In this document: one piece after another, positions 35,901 through 46,132 of the stretch
Position numbering within the stretch: position 1 is the first letter of the stretch
Layout of the letters: every line of letters starts with the position of its first letter
DNA from: Corallochytrium limacisporum
Lineage: Eukaryota > Opisthokonta
Reading direction: 5' to 3'
Assembly (NCBI GenBank): GCA_002811645.1
Contig: PDIP01000025.1
Span: 1-64,000, forward strand
Length of the DNA: 64,000 nucleotides
Program-made: the position numbers and the translations under genes
The notes under the pieces: model-generated
What the model saw: only the letters and a program-made list of their open reading frames with translations
The model's database searches: none
What the model was told of the DNA's origin: nothing

Positions 35901-36384
35901 AAGTGGTTCGAATGTCCCTCTCATACTCGTCTCCTCCCAAGGGCATAAGATCCAGGTATCGCCGTTTTCTAGGAGCATACCACGATGGATCAATCGGAGG
36001 ATATTCGTCTACAGGGGTCCCTTTCTTCTTCTGCCGCTCACTCCTGACCTCCCGTCCCTTGCCGCCGTCACCCATATCCACAATCTCGTCCTCACCGGGA
36101 AGTTTGAAGTCCATTTGGTCATCATCCTCGTGGACAAGAACATCGTCGTCATTCCAAGCGGTCACCAAGTCATCAAAAACGTCGGCAAAGTCTGCTGGCC
36201 CTCTCTTCCCGCGAGGTGACGGCCGTGCCGCTCTCAAGTTACCACTGCCCATAGGACTCTTTAGTCCTGGACCCTTGGACGTGTTTGATCGACCACTGGC
36301 CAACATGGCTTCTGCAAGTGATGTGAGGCCAACGAACTCTATTGGACTCACATAATCGTGGTCTTGAGACTCGTCGCTTTGCAC
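32968..36384 (-). CDS. Large disordered RS- and KSS-repeat protein
   Basis: 1138 residues, family not recognised. The N-terminal ~330 residues mix acidic patches and helical segments (for example WADFYNKHKGRIHG and PSWYAPRKRRYLDLMPLGGDEYERD) and may contain a conserved core. The rest is Ser/Lys/Arg/Pro rich and disordered. It includes an RSGSRSGSRSGSRSGS run (~535-550) and a tandem repeat of a 32-residue unit around KRSASKSSIEKxKLPNAETPREVGESD, three copies close to identical (96 bp period, about 33850-34140) with more diverged copies N-terminal to them. It ends in a Pro-rich PPPRPPK tail, possibly an SH3 ligand. No signal peptide or membrane segment. RS dipeptides make it a plausible SRPK-type substrate, which is inference. 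Confidence 0.85.
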   Translation of the reverse strand: MQSDESQDHDYVSPIEFVGLTSLAEAMLASGRSNTSKGPGLKSPMGSGNLRAARPSPRGKRGPADFADVFDDLVTAWNDDDVLVHEDDDQMDFKLPGEDEIVDMGDGGKGREVRSERQKKKGTPVDEYPPIDPSWYAPRKRRYLDLMPLGGDEYERDIRTTFRRKEEYSRELKKLADSVPTTPGSYGSRSGPPSPVKSSPSPAPRGIVEPEADWADFYNKHKGRIHGQEDEKDRILRDSRGNIMDAALSGPEGQAALERQQREEEFHTKSQQQIDDFRRSTAASVGPKYLNDEQAMTELRRKVENYRKTGQRTRSKSSSNLYVDIRRTQELNRAEMEGIITPRGTAVSAENVVMAGAMGGGVSAISLSGLDPSSRPTGDAPEPPVRKSSKERHRRQHSEPGLPVQDLRPKETDPEYAEQGNLRRSRKDKKPRSKDDLSKSEGGTFFSKLFGSKQSKSKEPEGEPEGEEGRKSSSRPSSRSGSRSKRAGTAAGAAGAYGAVNRSRRTDADPSTERRSGSRKGSRSGSRSGSRSGSRSGSRTQKDATTPSDGKVAAVAGAAAVAGAAAVASAAASTPGESQSSAPMDSSKVSKTPVAPADKQGESERKVLPQKATTDETESQPKKQQTELLEEGAGTVALGGMVSGAGDSNKETHAREAPTPKSAEEAQVVPAEASSVKRPKRRSSKPSTDGTQLPDGETQPDVPVQKPVRPKRNISKSSNDGSKVPDAENINDARTTEKPKPPKRTSSKSSIDRSKLATEETPQEVGESDRPKPVKRSASKSSIEKDKLPNAETPREVGESDGPKTVKRSASKSSIEKGKLPNAETPREVGDSDRPKTVKRSASKSSIDRGGESNSRRGSRSSGAYGSPRVAGQPSSSKPRSRTGSRSGSVDKSRRHSKGADVQVPASTSSKANPESAYMNVTPAKESKMSLEGSSEKPEKSKKKGIFSIFKKNKDKENKKETKKELKNEPKKEPKPRAQGGAYGAPVRPSPGHHNPERASLASKSSRKSKSRSRGELVEGSKSGEKAQPSSAKDPERSSLKSRPHKDFAEPSRSRSGSKEGDNSKPASRSGSKERMERPRSREDMRPPPVKIPDRNSGRIDPGKKKQEPLPALPPKETPPPRPPKTDADMPPPRPPKD
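33850..34140 (-). repeat. 96 bp tandem repeat inside the RS-rich gene
   Basis: The string gactttgacgcact recurs at 33851, 33947 and 34043, exactly 96 bp (32 codons) apart, with more diverged copies beyond. Near-identity of the best copies indicates recent in-frame expansion. Confidence 0.85.
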
Positions 36385-38107
36385 CTTTGTCTGTTGGTTT
36401 TATCGCAGCAACGCCAAATACCTGTCGTTGCCCAGAAAAAGGCCTCCGGAATCCTGAGCGAGACTCAACACCCAATCGGGTCCGACCCCACGGGCCCCGA
36501 GCACTCCCTACCTGTTCCGAGCCCGTTCCCTCTCTGTGCGCCCTTGCCGTCCCATTTAGGGCTTCCAACTACTGGCCAAAACGCGTCCAATATTTTGCCA
36601 TCTCTTACCCCGCCTGGCCCAAAAAGTGCAATTCGTCGAAGTACAGAATCCAAGTCCCTCCCCACTCTGGTTCAATTGACACCAAGCAAAAGTGATCTAC
36701 CTTTGCCAATCCCGAATATTGCGGAAGTGGTGCGAGCGGGGGAAGAATGGTTGCGGCCATCTACCTCGGACCATTTGGCCTGTGTGGTTTTCTCGTGTCT
36801 CGGTTGTGAACAAAAGCTTGTACTTTTTGGGCAAAGGACCGCTTAGCCCCAAGGGTGATGAAGTGGCACACAGCGTGAGCGGAGGAGCGGGGTCCATTCC
36901 TTCCGTTAGTTATTTCATATCACTACTGCGGGTTCCGAACGGACGGACCCGGCTTTTTTCCACTTCCAGGACGTACCCAATTGGTTCTAGGGGATTTGAA
37001 GAAGGGGGGGGGGGCTCAGCAGCAGCGACAAAAAACAGAACATCGAGGAACACACGATGAAAAAAAAAGAAACAGCGAGCCAGGCAGAGAGAATACAAAG
37101 AAAATTTTAGAAAAACAAAAAAAGGAACAACAACAAAGGGACCGACCACCAGGACCACGTACAAGAGAACGAGTCTGAAATAATAAGGGAAAGTACGACA
37201 GTTTGGAATTGGTTTTGGTGGACAGGGCGTGCTGCGGTGGCATACGGTTGTCCGGCCCCAAACCACCACCACCACCACCGTTCCCGACCCGGGTCACTGC
37301 TGGAGGGTGCTTCACCAGGGACACTCCCTGATGACAAAACACAGGGAACTGTGTCCCCCAATACATATGGCGAAGCCGCAGCCAACAATAGCAGCCGATG
37401 GCCAACACGCACTCCATGGGTGATGATCATCCGTGTTGCGGTTGCCATTTCACTCCTCGGTACATCTTGCAATGCAAGTGTGACAAGCAGCACCAGCTCT
37501 GCGAGTGTGCGCACAAACCTGTGTGTACGGCTTCAGTCCCACTGACCAACGACCCTCTTCACCATCTTCTTCAACACACACCTCAACACACCCTCACCAC
37601 TCCCTTCCCCACGGGGCTAGGATCGAAAGGAATTGGAGCATGGGTCGGGCCGACAAGCAGCAGGGGTCCGGTCGCTTTAGCAGGAGAAACGATAGTCAGA
37701 GGACGTAGCCTCGACATAGAAAACACAGTCACCCCTCCCCACTCGATTCCCTCTCCCTCCTCTGCAATCAAAAGCGGACAGAAAAAATTGCCATGGACGG
37801 TTTCTATGGGCTCGAAGGCTCAGTGTACTGTGGCACTGGGGAAAAACGGGATTCCCTTTTTCATCGTCGTGTGATATATTCTATATACGGACTCTGGAAT
37901 TTGCACCCACCCAAGGGCACTAGGGATGGGGGACTCGTGTGTTGTTATCGAGTTGGAGACCCAGCTAGTGCAGTGCACAGCTATATATGATGCGGAATGA
38001 GTATCCTACCAGAGATCTCCCGTGGGTATGCACACACGCACAGTGGAAAAGTTTTAGTGTATCATATGTGAGTAGACTCCAGCAGCTGGACTGCACGAGG
38101 AAGTAAG
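36385..38107. other. Divergent promoter spacer
   Basis: 1.7 kb between the RS-rich gene and the metaxin gene. It has a 10-G run near 37005, an A-rich block at 37060-37140, ACC trinucleotides at 37262-37280 and a pyrimidine-rich stretch at 37735-37765 upstream of metaxin. No credible coding frame seen. Confidence 0.55.
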
Positions 38108-39133
38108 ATGGCGTCCACGTCGTCAACGAAAAAGCCACTCGAATTGCACACATGGTCCGAGAAATGGGGTCTTACGACTTCCAGCCCGGAAGGACTGGCG
38201 CTGATGGCATATGCTCATGTGGTGGGTGTGAACCTGAAGATCGTAAATGAAAATAATCCAAGAATGTCGCCGACAGGACAGCTCCCCTTTCTCAAGGACC
38301 ACCACGGTCGCACAATCACTGGGTTAGACAATAGTCTCAACTATCTGCGCGAACATGGAACGCGAAAACATGAGGACGGCCTTAGTCAAGAGGAACAGTT
38401 AACATCACAGGGACTGATTGCACTTGTGGAAGAAAGTCTAGTACCTGCCTTGTTCTACGACTGGTGTTACGATGGAGATAACTGGGAAAAGGGAATGCGT
38501 CATGCCTTTGAAGAGATGTTGCCATTCCCGTTGAACTATCTTGAACCGTCGAGAATTTTGGCTTCCCTCAATGCTATGATTGGGCTTCGCCATGGCGTAC
38601 GTGGTTCCAACGTAAGAAATGGCGATGACTTGTACACATCAGCTAATCGGGCTTTGGACGTACTACAACAGACTATTGTGTCAAGTGGAAAACCATTGAG
38701 TGGCAGTAAGTACGGAGCGGTAGATGCTGTTGTTTGGGCATGTTTGAAGGTTGGATTGGCAGTTCCCACTGAGAAGTCCGCATTCAAGAAGATGATTGAA
38801 GCAAGACCCGAGCTTGTGGTGTGGGTCAAGGCGACAGACAAGCAAGTCGGCGATGCAGCGGGTCAGAGCGGTGAGTACGGTACAGATGGTAAGAGCAAGG
38901 ACCAGAGCAAGACGGCACCGGGTATGCCGTCAGAGGAGGAAAACCGGAAGATGATTCAGGGTGGACGACTACCATTTATCGCGTTTACCGTCACAGCCAT
39001 GATCGGGTACGCACTTTACAATGGTATGTTCCTTCTGCGGCGCTTGCAGGCTGTGCAAGCACAGCAGGCCAGGCGCGCAGGAATGAGTCAGCAGCCCGCT
39101 AAAGTAGACTACCGCAAGTTCATGGAACATTAG
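38108..39133 (+). CDS. Metaxin-like mitochondrial outer membrane protein
   Basis: 341 residues. Metaxins belong to the outer-membrane sorting and assembly machinery that inserts beta-barrel proteins. The N-terminal part has a thioredoxin/GST-like half (LELHTWSEKWGLTTSSPEGLALMAYAHVVG, then SPTGQLPFL). This is followed by a helical GST-C half with the metaxin-typical DNSLNYLREHG and LSGSKYGAVDAVVWACLKVGLAVP. A C-terminal hydrophobic anchor (about 289-310, LPFIAFTVTAMIGYALYNGMF) followed by basic residues fits a tail-anchored outer-membrane protein, as in metaxin-1/Sam37. An AATAAA signal lies 18 bp after the stop. It ends 51 bp from the convergent TLC-domain gene. Confidence 0.88.
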   Translation: MASTSSTKKPLELHTWSEKWGLTTSSPEGLALMAYAHVVGVNLKIVNENNPRMSPTGQLPFLKDHHGRTITGLDNSLNYLREHGTRKHEDGLSQEEQLTSQGLIALVEESLVPALFYDWCYDGDNWEKGMRHAFEEMLPFPLNYLEPSRILASLNAMIGLRHGVRGSNVRNGDDLYTSANRALDVLQQTIVSSGKPLSGSKYGAVDAVVWACLKVGLAVPTEKSAFKKMIEARPELVVWVKATDKQVGDAAGQSGEYGTDGKSKDQSKTAPGMPSEEENRKMIQGGRLPFIAFTVTAMIGYALYNGMFLLRRLQAVQAQQARRAGMSQQPAKVDYRKFMEH

Positions 39134-39150
39134 TGTGATCTAGTGGTTGT

Positions 39151-39156
39151 AATAAA
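39151..39156 (+). terminator. Polyadenylation signal AATAAA of metaxin gene
   Basis: AATAAA within the 51 bp spacer between the convergent metaxin and TLC genes, so the two transcripts' 3' ends almost certainly overlap. Confidence 0.65.
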
Positions 39157-39184
39157 ATAGTCATGATACGTTTTCCTAACCCGC

Positions 39185-39925
39185 TCATGTAGTTTGCATC
39201 GGTCTGGTCTTAGGCCTTGCTCCACCGGACTTCATCAATTTACGAAGCAAGACATAGTTCAGCCACCAGATGCCCACAGCTCCTCCGAGGCCAAAGAGCG
39301 TGATCGGGTTCCTAAACTTTTCCCGCTCACATTCCTCGTAGCTCTTCCACAGACCGTATGAATGGACCAGTCCGCGAAAGATAAAAAAGATAGCATACTG
39401 AACAACTTCTGAGACAACAAACAGTTTAGTGTCAGCTAAACCAGCGAACTGCAGCAGCTTCCGCCAGTGCAGGAAAATAGAGTGTGGCTCTGCGAGCAGT
39501 GCCAAAAAAGTATATGGTTGATACATCCGCACGTACAGAGATAGAGCCAGTCCGAACACAACGATCACATGGTGATTTCTGGTCATCCGATCAGTCTTGA
39601 ACAGATCTTTAGCAGCCATGCTATACGTGTCAAAGATGAAATATCCAAGGGACCAAGCTACGGCTTGCCTGACATATACGCTGTGATACTCATCCATATG
39701 GTCAAAGACCCTCAACCCATTCTCAACCAACTCCTTGGCCAGGAGGTATGTCACCGTGACCGCATGACAAAACGATCCCGAATGGTTGCGGAACAACAGC
39801 CTGCTTCTAGGAGACAGTGACTGTGGGATGAGACCCGCGACCTCAACTCCTTTATCGACCGCAGCATGCAGCAAAAATGATACCGCGGCCCAGGCGATCG
39901 TTCTGGGGCCATCCATTAATGGCAT
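39185..39925 (-). CDS. TLC (TRAM-LAG1-CLN8) domain membrane protein
   Basis: 246 residues with about six hydrophobic segments. TLC-family signatures: RNHSGSFCHAV near residue 46, LGYFIFDTYSM (93-103) and RNHHVIVVFGLAL with His118/His119. The arrangement and size match the TLCD/TMEM136-like branch, not ceramide synthases, which are larger and carry a Lag1p motif that I do not see. Members sit in the ER or plasma membrane and influence membrane lipid composition; the exact role here is not readable. It ends almost at the metaxin 3' end. Confidence 0.82.
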   Translation of the reverse strand: MPLMDGPRTIAWAAVSFLLHAAVDKGVEVAGLIPQSLSPRSRLLFRNHSGSFCHAVTVTYLLAKELVENGLRVFDHMDEYHSVYVRQAVAWSLGYFIFDTYSMAAKDLFKTDRMTRNHHVIVVFGLALSLYVRMYQPYTFLALLAEPHSIFLHWRKLLQFAGLADTKLFVVSEVVQYAIFFIFRGLVHSYGLWKSYEECEREKFRNPITLFGLGGAVGIWWLNYVLLRKLMKSGGARPKTRPMQTT

Positions 39926-40889
39926 GGTTCTAAAGCCTTATCTAGTCCGCACAAGGAATGCGGATTGGGGCCATGCCAGACGTCAGATTGAAGAGGACAA
40001 GTACCCACATCGCGTGTGGCATTGCGTACGGACTGATGAGTCTCGCCAATGGCTGCTTCTCGCTTCGCGGATGGGGATGCAAGGCGCGCTCCTTGCGAGT
40101 GCCAAAAACAGCGAAAAGCAAACGCACAGTCCACAATTATTGATCAATAAATTTACGCTCGATATTTTCTCAAGCGGGTCAAAAGAATCATTGGGCCCCC
40201 CCTCCATTCGATAGTGGCCACCTCCTGTGCGTTGGGAACACTATAGGAAAAAGGCCCCAGGTTCTCAATTAATGGGGACGGGGAAGGTACAGTGGCAGTT
40301 CTATAGTGAAGACACCATACCGTACCTAGTTTACGACAAGTAGGAAGTGGAGAGGACATTCTGGGCGGAGGTTCAGTACCTTATTTACCTGCTTGCTGGA
40401 CCAAAACTCAGCCTACTTTATGGTAGCGAAGGACAAAATGACCCTTCTGTTTCGAGCTGTGCCAGTGTCTTTTCCCGTTCGCGATGGACACCATTCTTGG
40501 AGTGTCTGTATAGTGAACATATGGAAACTGTCTCGCACAAGACGTAGGTTAAGCGTCTGCTCTTTAGCGAAAGGCTCGCCAGGGACAGGACATTTTGGGC
40601 GGTGAACGAGGACAAAGGAAGGACGTTCTGAACGGTTGCAGTTCTTCACAAACCTGTCTGAAGTGATTCTATCTCTCTCGTGGGAGGACCATTTGTGCTC
40701 TCTACCAGTATTGATTATTCGCGTGGGGCAGGTAGAACTACCAGGTCTGAACCGAAGACCAAATTTTTATATCCGGACTGCTTTACTTTATTCTGCGTAT
40801 CCGCACGCGGTCGATAGCTCACAGTGGGCAGGTTTTTTCAAGCGCGAACACGACTTCACAGTACTATACCTTCTTCAGTCATGCTTCTC
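39926..40889. other. Spacer upstream of the TLC gene
   Basis: About 960 bp between two minus-strand genes. No recognisable gene, repeat or RNA. Confidence 0.5.
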
Positions 40890-41861
40890 CTAAACAAGAG
40901 ACTTGTGCTCGGGTACGCTCGGGGGAATGTGGAGCCCACCGGCCTGATGATAAGGGGGGACATCGGGGCAATAAGAGTGTTCCGAATAGAACCTTTGGGT
41001 GCAAGTGCTAATGACGGAGACGGGAGGCTGTCTTTCGCCGTTAAGATACATTGGAAAGGAGAAGACCACCACTGTATCGCTTGACACGGCTTCACCGGTA
41101 GTGCTCGCTTGTCTAATGATAGGCTGACACATGCCATATGAATTTTCGCTGTACTCGACATCGAAAGTCAGGCTGCCCATCTTGTTGTCAAAGACGAGAG
41201 TCAAAGTCTGATCCTCCAGGTTACAAGCGCTCCCATCAATGTCGAGGGTGGCGGTCGAGATTCCCGAATCGAAGGGTACTGCATTCTCCTGGTACAGTGA
41301 GATGGAATCCGGGCTTTCATAAATGGTACCAGCGGGAAGAAGGTTGTAGTTGTGGAACTGGACAAACCCTGTTGGTGTGTTGATGCCACCATCCTGGGCT
41401 AACATGGGAACTCCAGGGCAGCCACCGTTGAGCAGCCATTCACTGGCAAGGCAAGAGCTAATTGCGGAGTAACGGCCACCATCGCTGTTTACCATGGCAT
41501 TACCGTAGACGGTGACAATACCAGGCGTATCAAAGACATCTGTATCCGAGATGGCTGCAATAGAGTTGATTTTGACGACGCATTCCTCTTCGTCGCCCCC
41601 CAGAGCATAGTACTCAATATCTGCCTTGAGCCCACCCTGATTGTTGTCGATCATGATATTAAGGCTCTGAACCTCAAACTGATCAGAAGATCCATAGGCG
41701 CTTACCTCTATGTTCAGTGAAGTATTTGGGCTTGGGTAGGTCCAGGAGGATTGGCGGTGGTAAGTGGACGAAAGCATGTCAGGAGCGCTAACCGTGCCTT
41801 GTGGGATATCCGCATAGTTATATATTTGAAGGCTTCCAGTGCAAGTGGTAAAAGCTGGCAT
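40890..41861 (-). CDS. Two-repeat extracellular-looking protein, probably missing 5' exon(s)
   Basis: The open frame gives 323 residues with two related beta-rich repeats of ~150 residues. Repeat 1 begins LQIYNYADIPQGTVSAPD, repeat 2 VQFHNYNLLPAGTIYESPD. Both then carry a SLNIMIDNNQGGLKADIEY / TLTLVFDNKMGSLTFDVEY strand pair and a Cys-flanked segment ending in a conserved C..YCP/GGCP motif. Paired cysteines suggest secretion, yet no signal peptide is present in this frame. The frame is open upstream of the first Met as well, so the true start is probably in an upstream exon. Cys-rich open stretches on the same strand at about 42000-42130 and 42510-42640, and a signal-peptide-like MKWKAFFLAIAG at 42771, are candidates. 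Family not recognised. Confidence 0.6.
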   Translation of the reverse strand: MPAFTTCTGSLQIYNYADIPQGTVSAPDMLSSTYHRQSSWTYPSPNTSLNIEVSAYGSSDQFEVQSLNIMIDNNQGGLKADIEYYALGGDEEECVVKINSIAAISDTDVFDTPGIVTVYGNAMVNSDGGRYSAISSCLASEWLLNGGCPGVPMLAQDGGINTPTGFVQFHNYNLLPAGTIYESPDSISLYQENAVPFDSGISTATLDIDGSACNLEDQTLTLVFDNKMGSLTFDVEYSENSYGMCQPIIRQASTTGEAVSSDTVVVFSFPMYLNGERQPPVSVISTCTQRFYSEHSYCPDVPPYHQAGGLHIPPSVPEHKSLV

Positions 41862-43234
41862 TTCAATAATTACAAGGACCTCAATTCCCTGCTTTCGATA
41901 GTACGCAACCGAACCAGATTCACTTTGGAGCAGATTCAGACTGCCTTTTGTACCTAGTTCCGCCGTCCCTGATTACTGGGTGATGGTAAGCTGTCCTTCA
42001 ATCCTTTTGCAATCGAGTCCAGTGCCACTTGCAAAGAATCCTTTCTCAGGCACGCCGTTGGTTCCTGGCTTGCATTGGGAGATGATGGGACAATTGGAAC
42101 GACCAGACCGGACTAGTTCCCAAGTCTTCAGCTTCCCATGCTATTGCCATCCATCCACGAAATTCGTTCTATAGAGGAATCTGTAGTCTCATAATCCAAT
42201 ACTGTGTCCAATCCCCGTGTTAGCAGACTGATATTCACGGTTATGGTGGCTTTCTATGCACATCAAGACATACACTCTCTGCAGGGTCACTTTAGGTCCT
42301 GCAGGTACGATTTTGTATTGGGCCGGGGGAAAGGGGAAAGGGGAACACAATCATTTGCCCTGCGCACGCTTCATCTCGTACCCTTCTCCATTGGCTCAGT
42401 ATCAATTTACAACAAACCCGATGGCCCTCCGTCCCCCCATTCACTCAAATTCTATTTTCGGGGTGACTTTATGGTTGCCAGCCTGAGCAGAGTTCTGAAC
42501 ATGCCAGGTACTACATGTTCACCCGTCTGGAGCTGCCAAAATCCCTGTCCGCCACAGTTTCCCTTGTCACACAAGGTCCTGGAAGGACAGCTGACCAATT
42601 TGTTACAGTCTACCAGCCAAAGCGACAATCGCAGTGCAAATTTCTTTTGAATCTGTAGTGGACAGTGCAATAGCTTGCTCACTTTCGCATGGCCATCCTG
42701 TCTAGCTACCCAGCCCGGTGCGTCCACCCCTCAACCCCCGCAATTGCTAAAAAAAAAGCCTTCCATTTCATCGAACGACGTTCCCCCCGAAAGAAACTAC
42801 AAGAGAAGGAAAATCTTATAATAAATGGCCTTGCATGAAACAAGCAACAATTTTTGTAGCGACGGGTGGGGCAAAGTCTGCACGACAGTAAGCGCATTGC
42901 AGGTGCGGAAATCACTGCGCAGGCTGCTGACTCCGGGAAAGGTACGGTCACCAGCGGTTCCAGCATTGACCAAAAAAGAAAAAGAAAAAGGAGAGACCGG
43001 CGGATATATTTTAATATCCGGATTAGTTACGAACCTAGGGGTTGTGATCAATAACTTAAATTGGGGGTCAGTTTTGGAAGTATTGAACAGTCGGCCCTAA
43101 GACAATTCTTTGTCTAATTCGTTGATCCACTTGGAGCGGGTCAGCTGGTGGTGCTCCGCCTATCAGTTGGACTCAACCCGCTGCTGGCTAATTGCCAATC
43201 TCTATCAGTCCAGCGCATCCGATCCCTGGCTCTT

Positions 43235-43262
43235 GGCCCCCCCCCTCGGGGGGGTGGGGGCC
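43235..43262. repeat. GC-only inverted repeat
   Basis: GG plus nine Cs, a TC centre, then seven Gs, T, five Gs and CC: near-perfect hairpin arms. Confidence 0.85.
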
Positions 43263-46105
43263 GTTGTTCGTCGTTACACCATAGTGGGTTCATTGCAATC
43301 GTCCGTCCCCTGAGGAGGCTGCAGGAGATGTGTGGGGGAGGAGGGGCTGCTTTCGGGGACTTCGTTACGTCTGACTCCCCGCCCGGCCAACATCATACTG
43401 TACCAGATCGCAGATGTCCATATCCCCGGCCGTTTACCTTAGGTCTCGATCTGTAACATGCTTAAGCGAGGGAAGGCCTCTGATCCCGACAGCTGTCACT
43501 GGAAAAACGATGGATCAAAGTGGTAGAGTCCTGAATGCTAATCCCAGCGGCGGCGACGTTCCAACGTAGAATTACTATCTGACAGATAGAGCTGGTGCTG
43601 CGACATCTATTGGCTGTGGGGAGCTTGGGACTGATACTTTAAATATTCAATCAGACCACTGCGATTTCTCAAAGAGGACACAAACTGCTCACTCCCTCAT
43701 TCCAATGCAGCCGCCACTGAGACATACACAGCGAGACTGCAGTCCGGTGGGGGATTCATAGCAAATGAATCGCTCGCTCAGGAAATGTTCCTGAGCACCG
43801 GGCATAAAAAGTTAACCCCTTCGATTCACTGCCGATCAAACAAAACTATCTGCTGTAGTCCTAACCAGTAGGTAAGTGGGTAATCAGCAGGGTCACGCAA
43901 TCAAAAGAGCAATGTTGGCACCAGGTCTTGGCCAAAGATTGCCTCCCGATGAACTATATACTTTGGTGGGATACATTTTTGGTCTCCGCGAGTACTTAAA
44001 ACCACCAGTACCTGTGTATCCTCTTCACTTTGGTGCCAGGCCCACCAAGGGATATATTTCGGTCGGTTCCCCCAAACTCTGAGCACTCGTGGGTATATTG
44101 AATGAACATGGACTATTGTATTGTTGGGATTTGTTTTCCGCACTTTTGTGGGAGGGGAGTGGCGAATTTGAGCTCAATTTCCCTACACTTTATATATGGA
44201 GAACAAAGGTGTGTCGATGTCCCTGCCACTTGACTGGAACGTTCCAGTTCAATTCTTAGGGTACCACAACGTGAGAGCATATAGCTGTATTCAGGTTCCC
44301 TTTTCGCTATTGGGCTCCATGTGGTGCGGTCCTGGAAGTCCAAGTTTATTGCAACTGGTGCTGTAATTTAATCGGTAGCAGGTAGTACTGGGTCTGTAGT
44401 TTGCAGCCAGGGCCCGCGACATAGCGTCTGGCTGGCGCGATGGTTAACCTCTTTGACTCCCACAGGTCACGCGGGCTTATCCAATACTGAATGCCCGCTT
44501 TCCATCTGCTTGCAGTTGGGATCGACGGGAAACAAAACTGCAATTATCGTCACAGTGCCAGAACCACTGACGGCAGAGATCCTAAGAAAGAAGTTTCCAG
44601 AGCTAGCGTTTAGTTTGGATCATGAGACACCCCCAATGTGGCAGTGGCTGTGAAACATGTCTATGATGTGGCCTCTGATCTTTGGTCGATTGTCTGTGTG
44701 GGGCTGCCTTGCCATTTTGTTCTCGGTTTCGAACCCATGAGAGGAAAGAACCCAAGCTGGTGTCTGTGTACAGCTGCGTGGGTTCCAGCTGCTGTATGAG
44801 CCCATAACGTTTTGAAACCCGCTGTCCTCTTCCCTCCCACTCTTATACGCTGCATCAATATCTGTACACAGTATGTATGTATGTATGTCTGTAGGGACTA
44901 TGAAGCTACTTTCCGTTCCATCATTCTTTGACATGTGCGCTTTGTGGCAGCGTAGCATAGGAACACCACACCTGACCCAGTCTGCAACAGTCGCACTCCA
45001 TAAGAGAAAGAGACAGCCTACCATAAATTCACGCCTCCTGGTTGTAGCGTGCTTCTCTTCTTTATGAAAGCCGGACGTTGCAAATCACCCCCTGGTCACC
45101 CGCAATTCACCAACAAGAGGCTCCCTCGAACAGCTGACCTGCTTGGGGGTGGCGGACTCGCACGGACGTGACGCATGCAAGGCAGACAGTAGTACCAAAT
45201 ACAAACGGTCTCGAACCTTAAAGTGCACGACACTCATGTCCAAAGTCTTCGAGTCCTGCCCACCCTGAACACAGAGGGTTAGCCCCAGCTCCAGCTGGTG
45301 TCGACTTGTGCACAGCAATCGGTGCCAGAAGCGCAATTATATGTCGTCATGAAAATAAGCTAAGGGGTTGATAGTAAATAAACTGCAGTACTGTGAGCCG
45401 TGCCGCATGTGTGACGATACTTTGCTTTTTAAGTCTTCTTCCCGGACGGGCTCGTACTACTGATTCTCAGACTAGTCATCTGCCCCTCCCCCGCACCCCC
45501 CCCTCGCGCGGCCTTCCTTCCCTCCCCAAAGCAAGGTTGCAGATTGTTCCTTGCTCTGTGTTAAGTATGCTGCGGCTGTCCTCTTTCCCCTGAAAGCCAC
45601 ACCGGGAATTTTTCCTTGTCCCACAAACCCCCATTGCTGTCTCTTCCTTGCCAAAATGCGGTCTGGGCACCTGGGTGCGGAACTCAAGTTTCTCCCCGTA
45701 CAGGTCAGTCTTTCACTATAGCCGGCACATCAGCTGCTGTCAGTTGCAATACTGCTGCTGCACCTGAGAGATGACTCGACGTGATAGAGTTGCCGTGCCC
45801 TGAGTTGGCTGGGGTGAAAGGCGGCTACTCAGTTTACCTTCCAAGATGTTCTGATGTACCAATATTTCGACTCCAGCGAAGAAGGAACTCCTGCATTTAA
45901 TACTCGGCGCGGAAGAAGCACAAAAGGAACTGATACGGTACCTAAGCCCATACAAATGAGCCCATTCCGTGTATATCTCCCGGATCGTCGCCCCCAACAC
46001 TGAGCGCTGGGACCCGACAGTGTCTGCAGACAGAAATGCGTGGTGTTCGTTTTGACAAACCAAAAAAAAAGAAGTTCGGTGCTTCGGTGCTTTCCCCATT
46101 CTCCG

Positions 46106-46132
46106 CCTCCCCCCCCCCCTCCCGGGGCCCCG
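46106..46132. repeat. C-run/G-run palindrome
   Basis: A C-run (about ten) with tcccggggccccg, upstream of the ABCG gene; a second such element (thirteen Cs then gggg) lies at 46315-46330. Confidence 0.8.

Noticed and set aside
43860-43900. Intron from gtaagt to cag near 43872
   Set aside because: The resulting intron would be about 19 bases and no coding sequence flanks it.
44715-44760. tRNA-like B-box on the minus strand (ggttcgaaacc)
   Set aside because: The flanking bases do not form a T-stem and no A-box or acceptor stem is found at the right distance.
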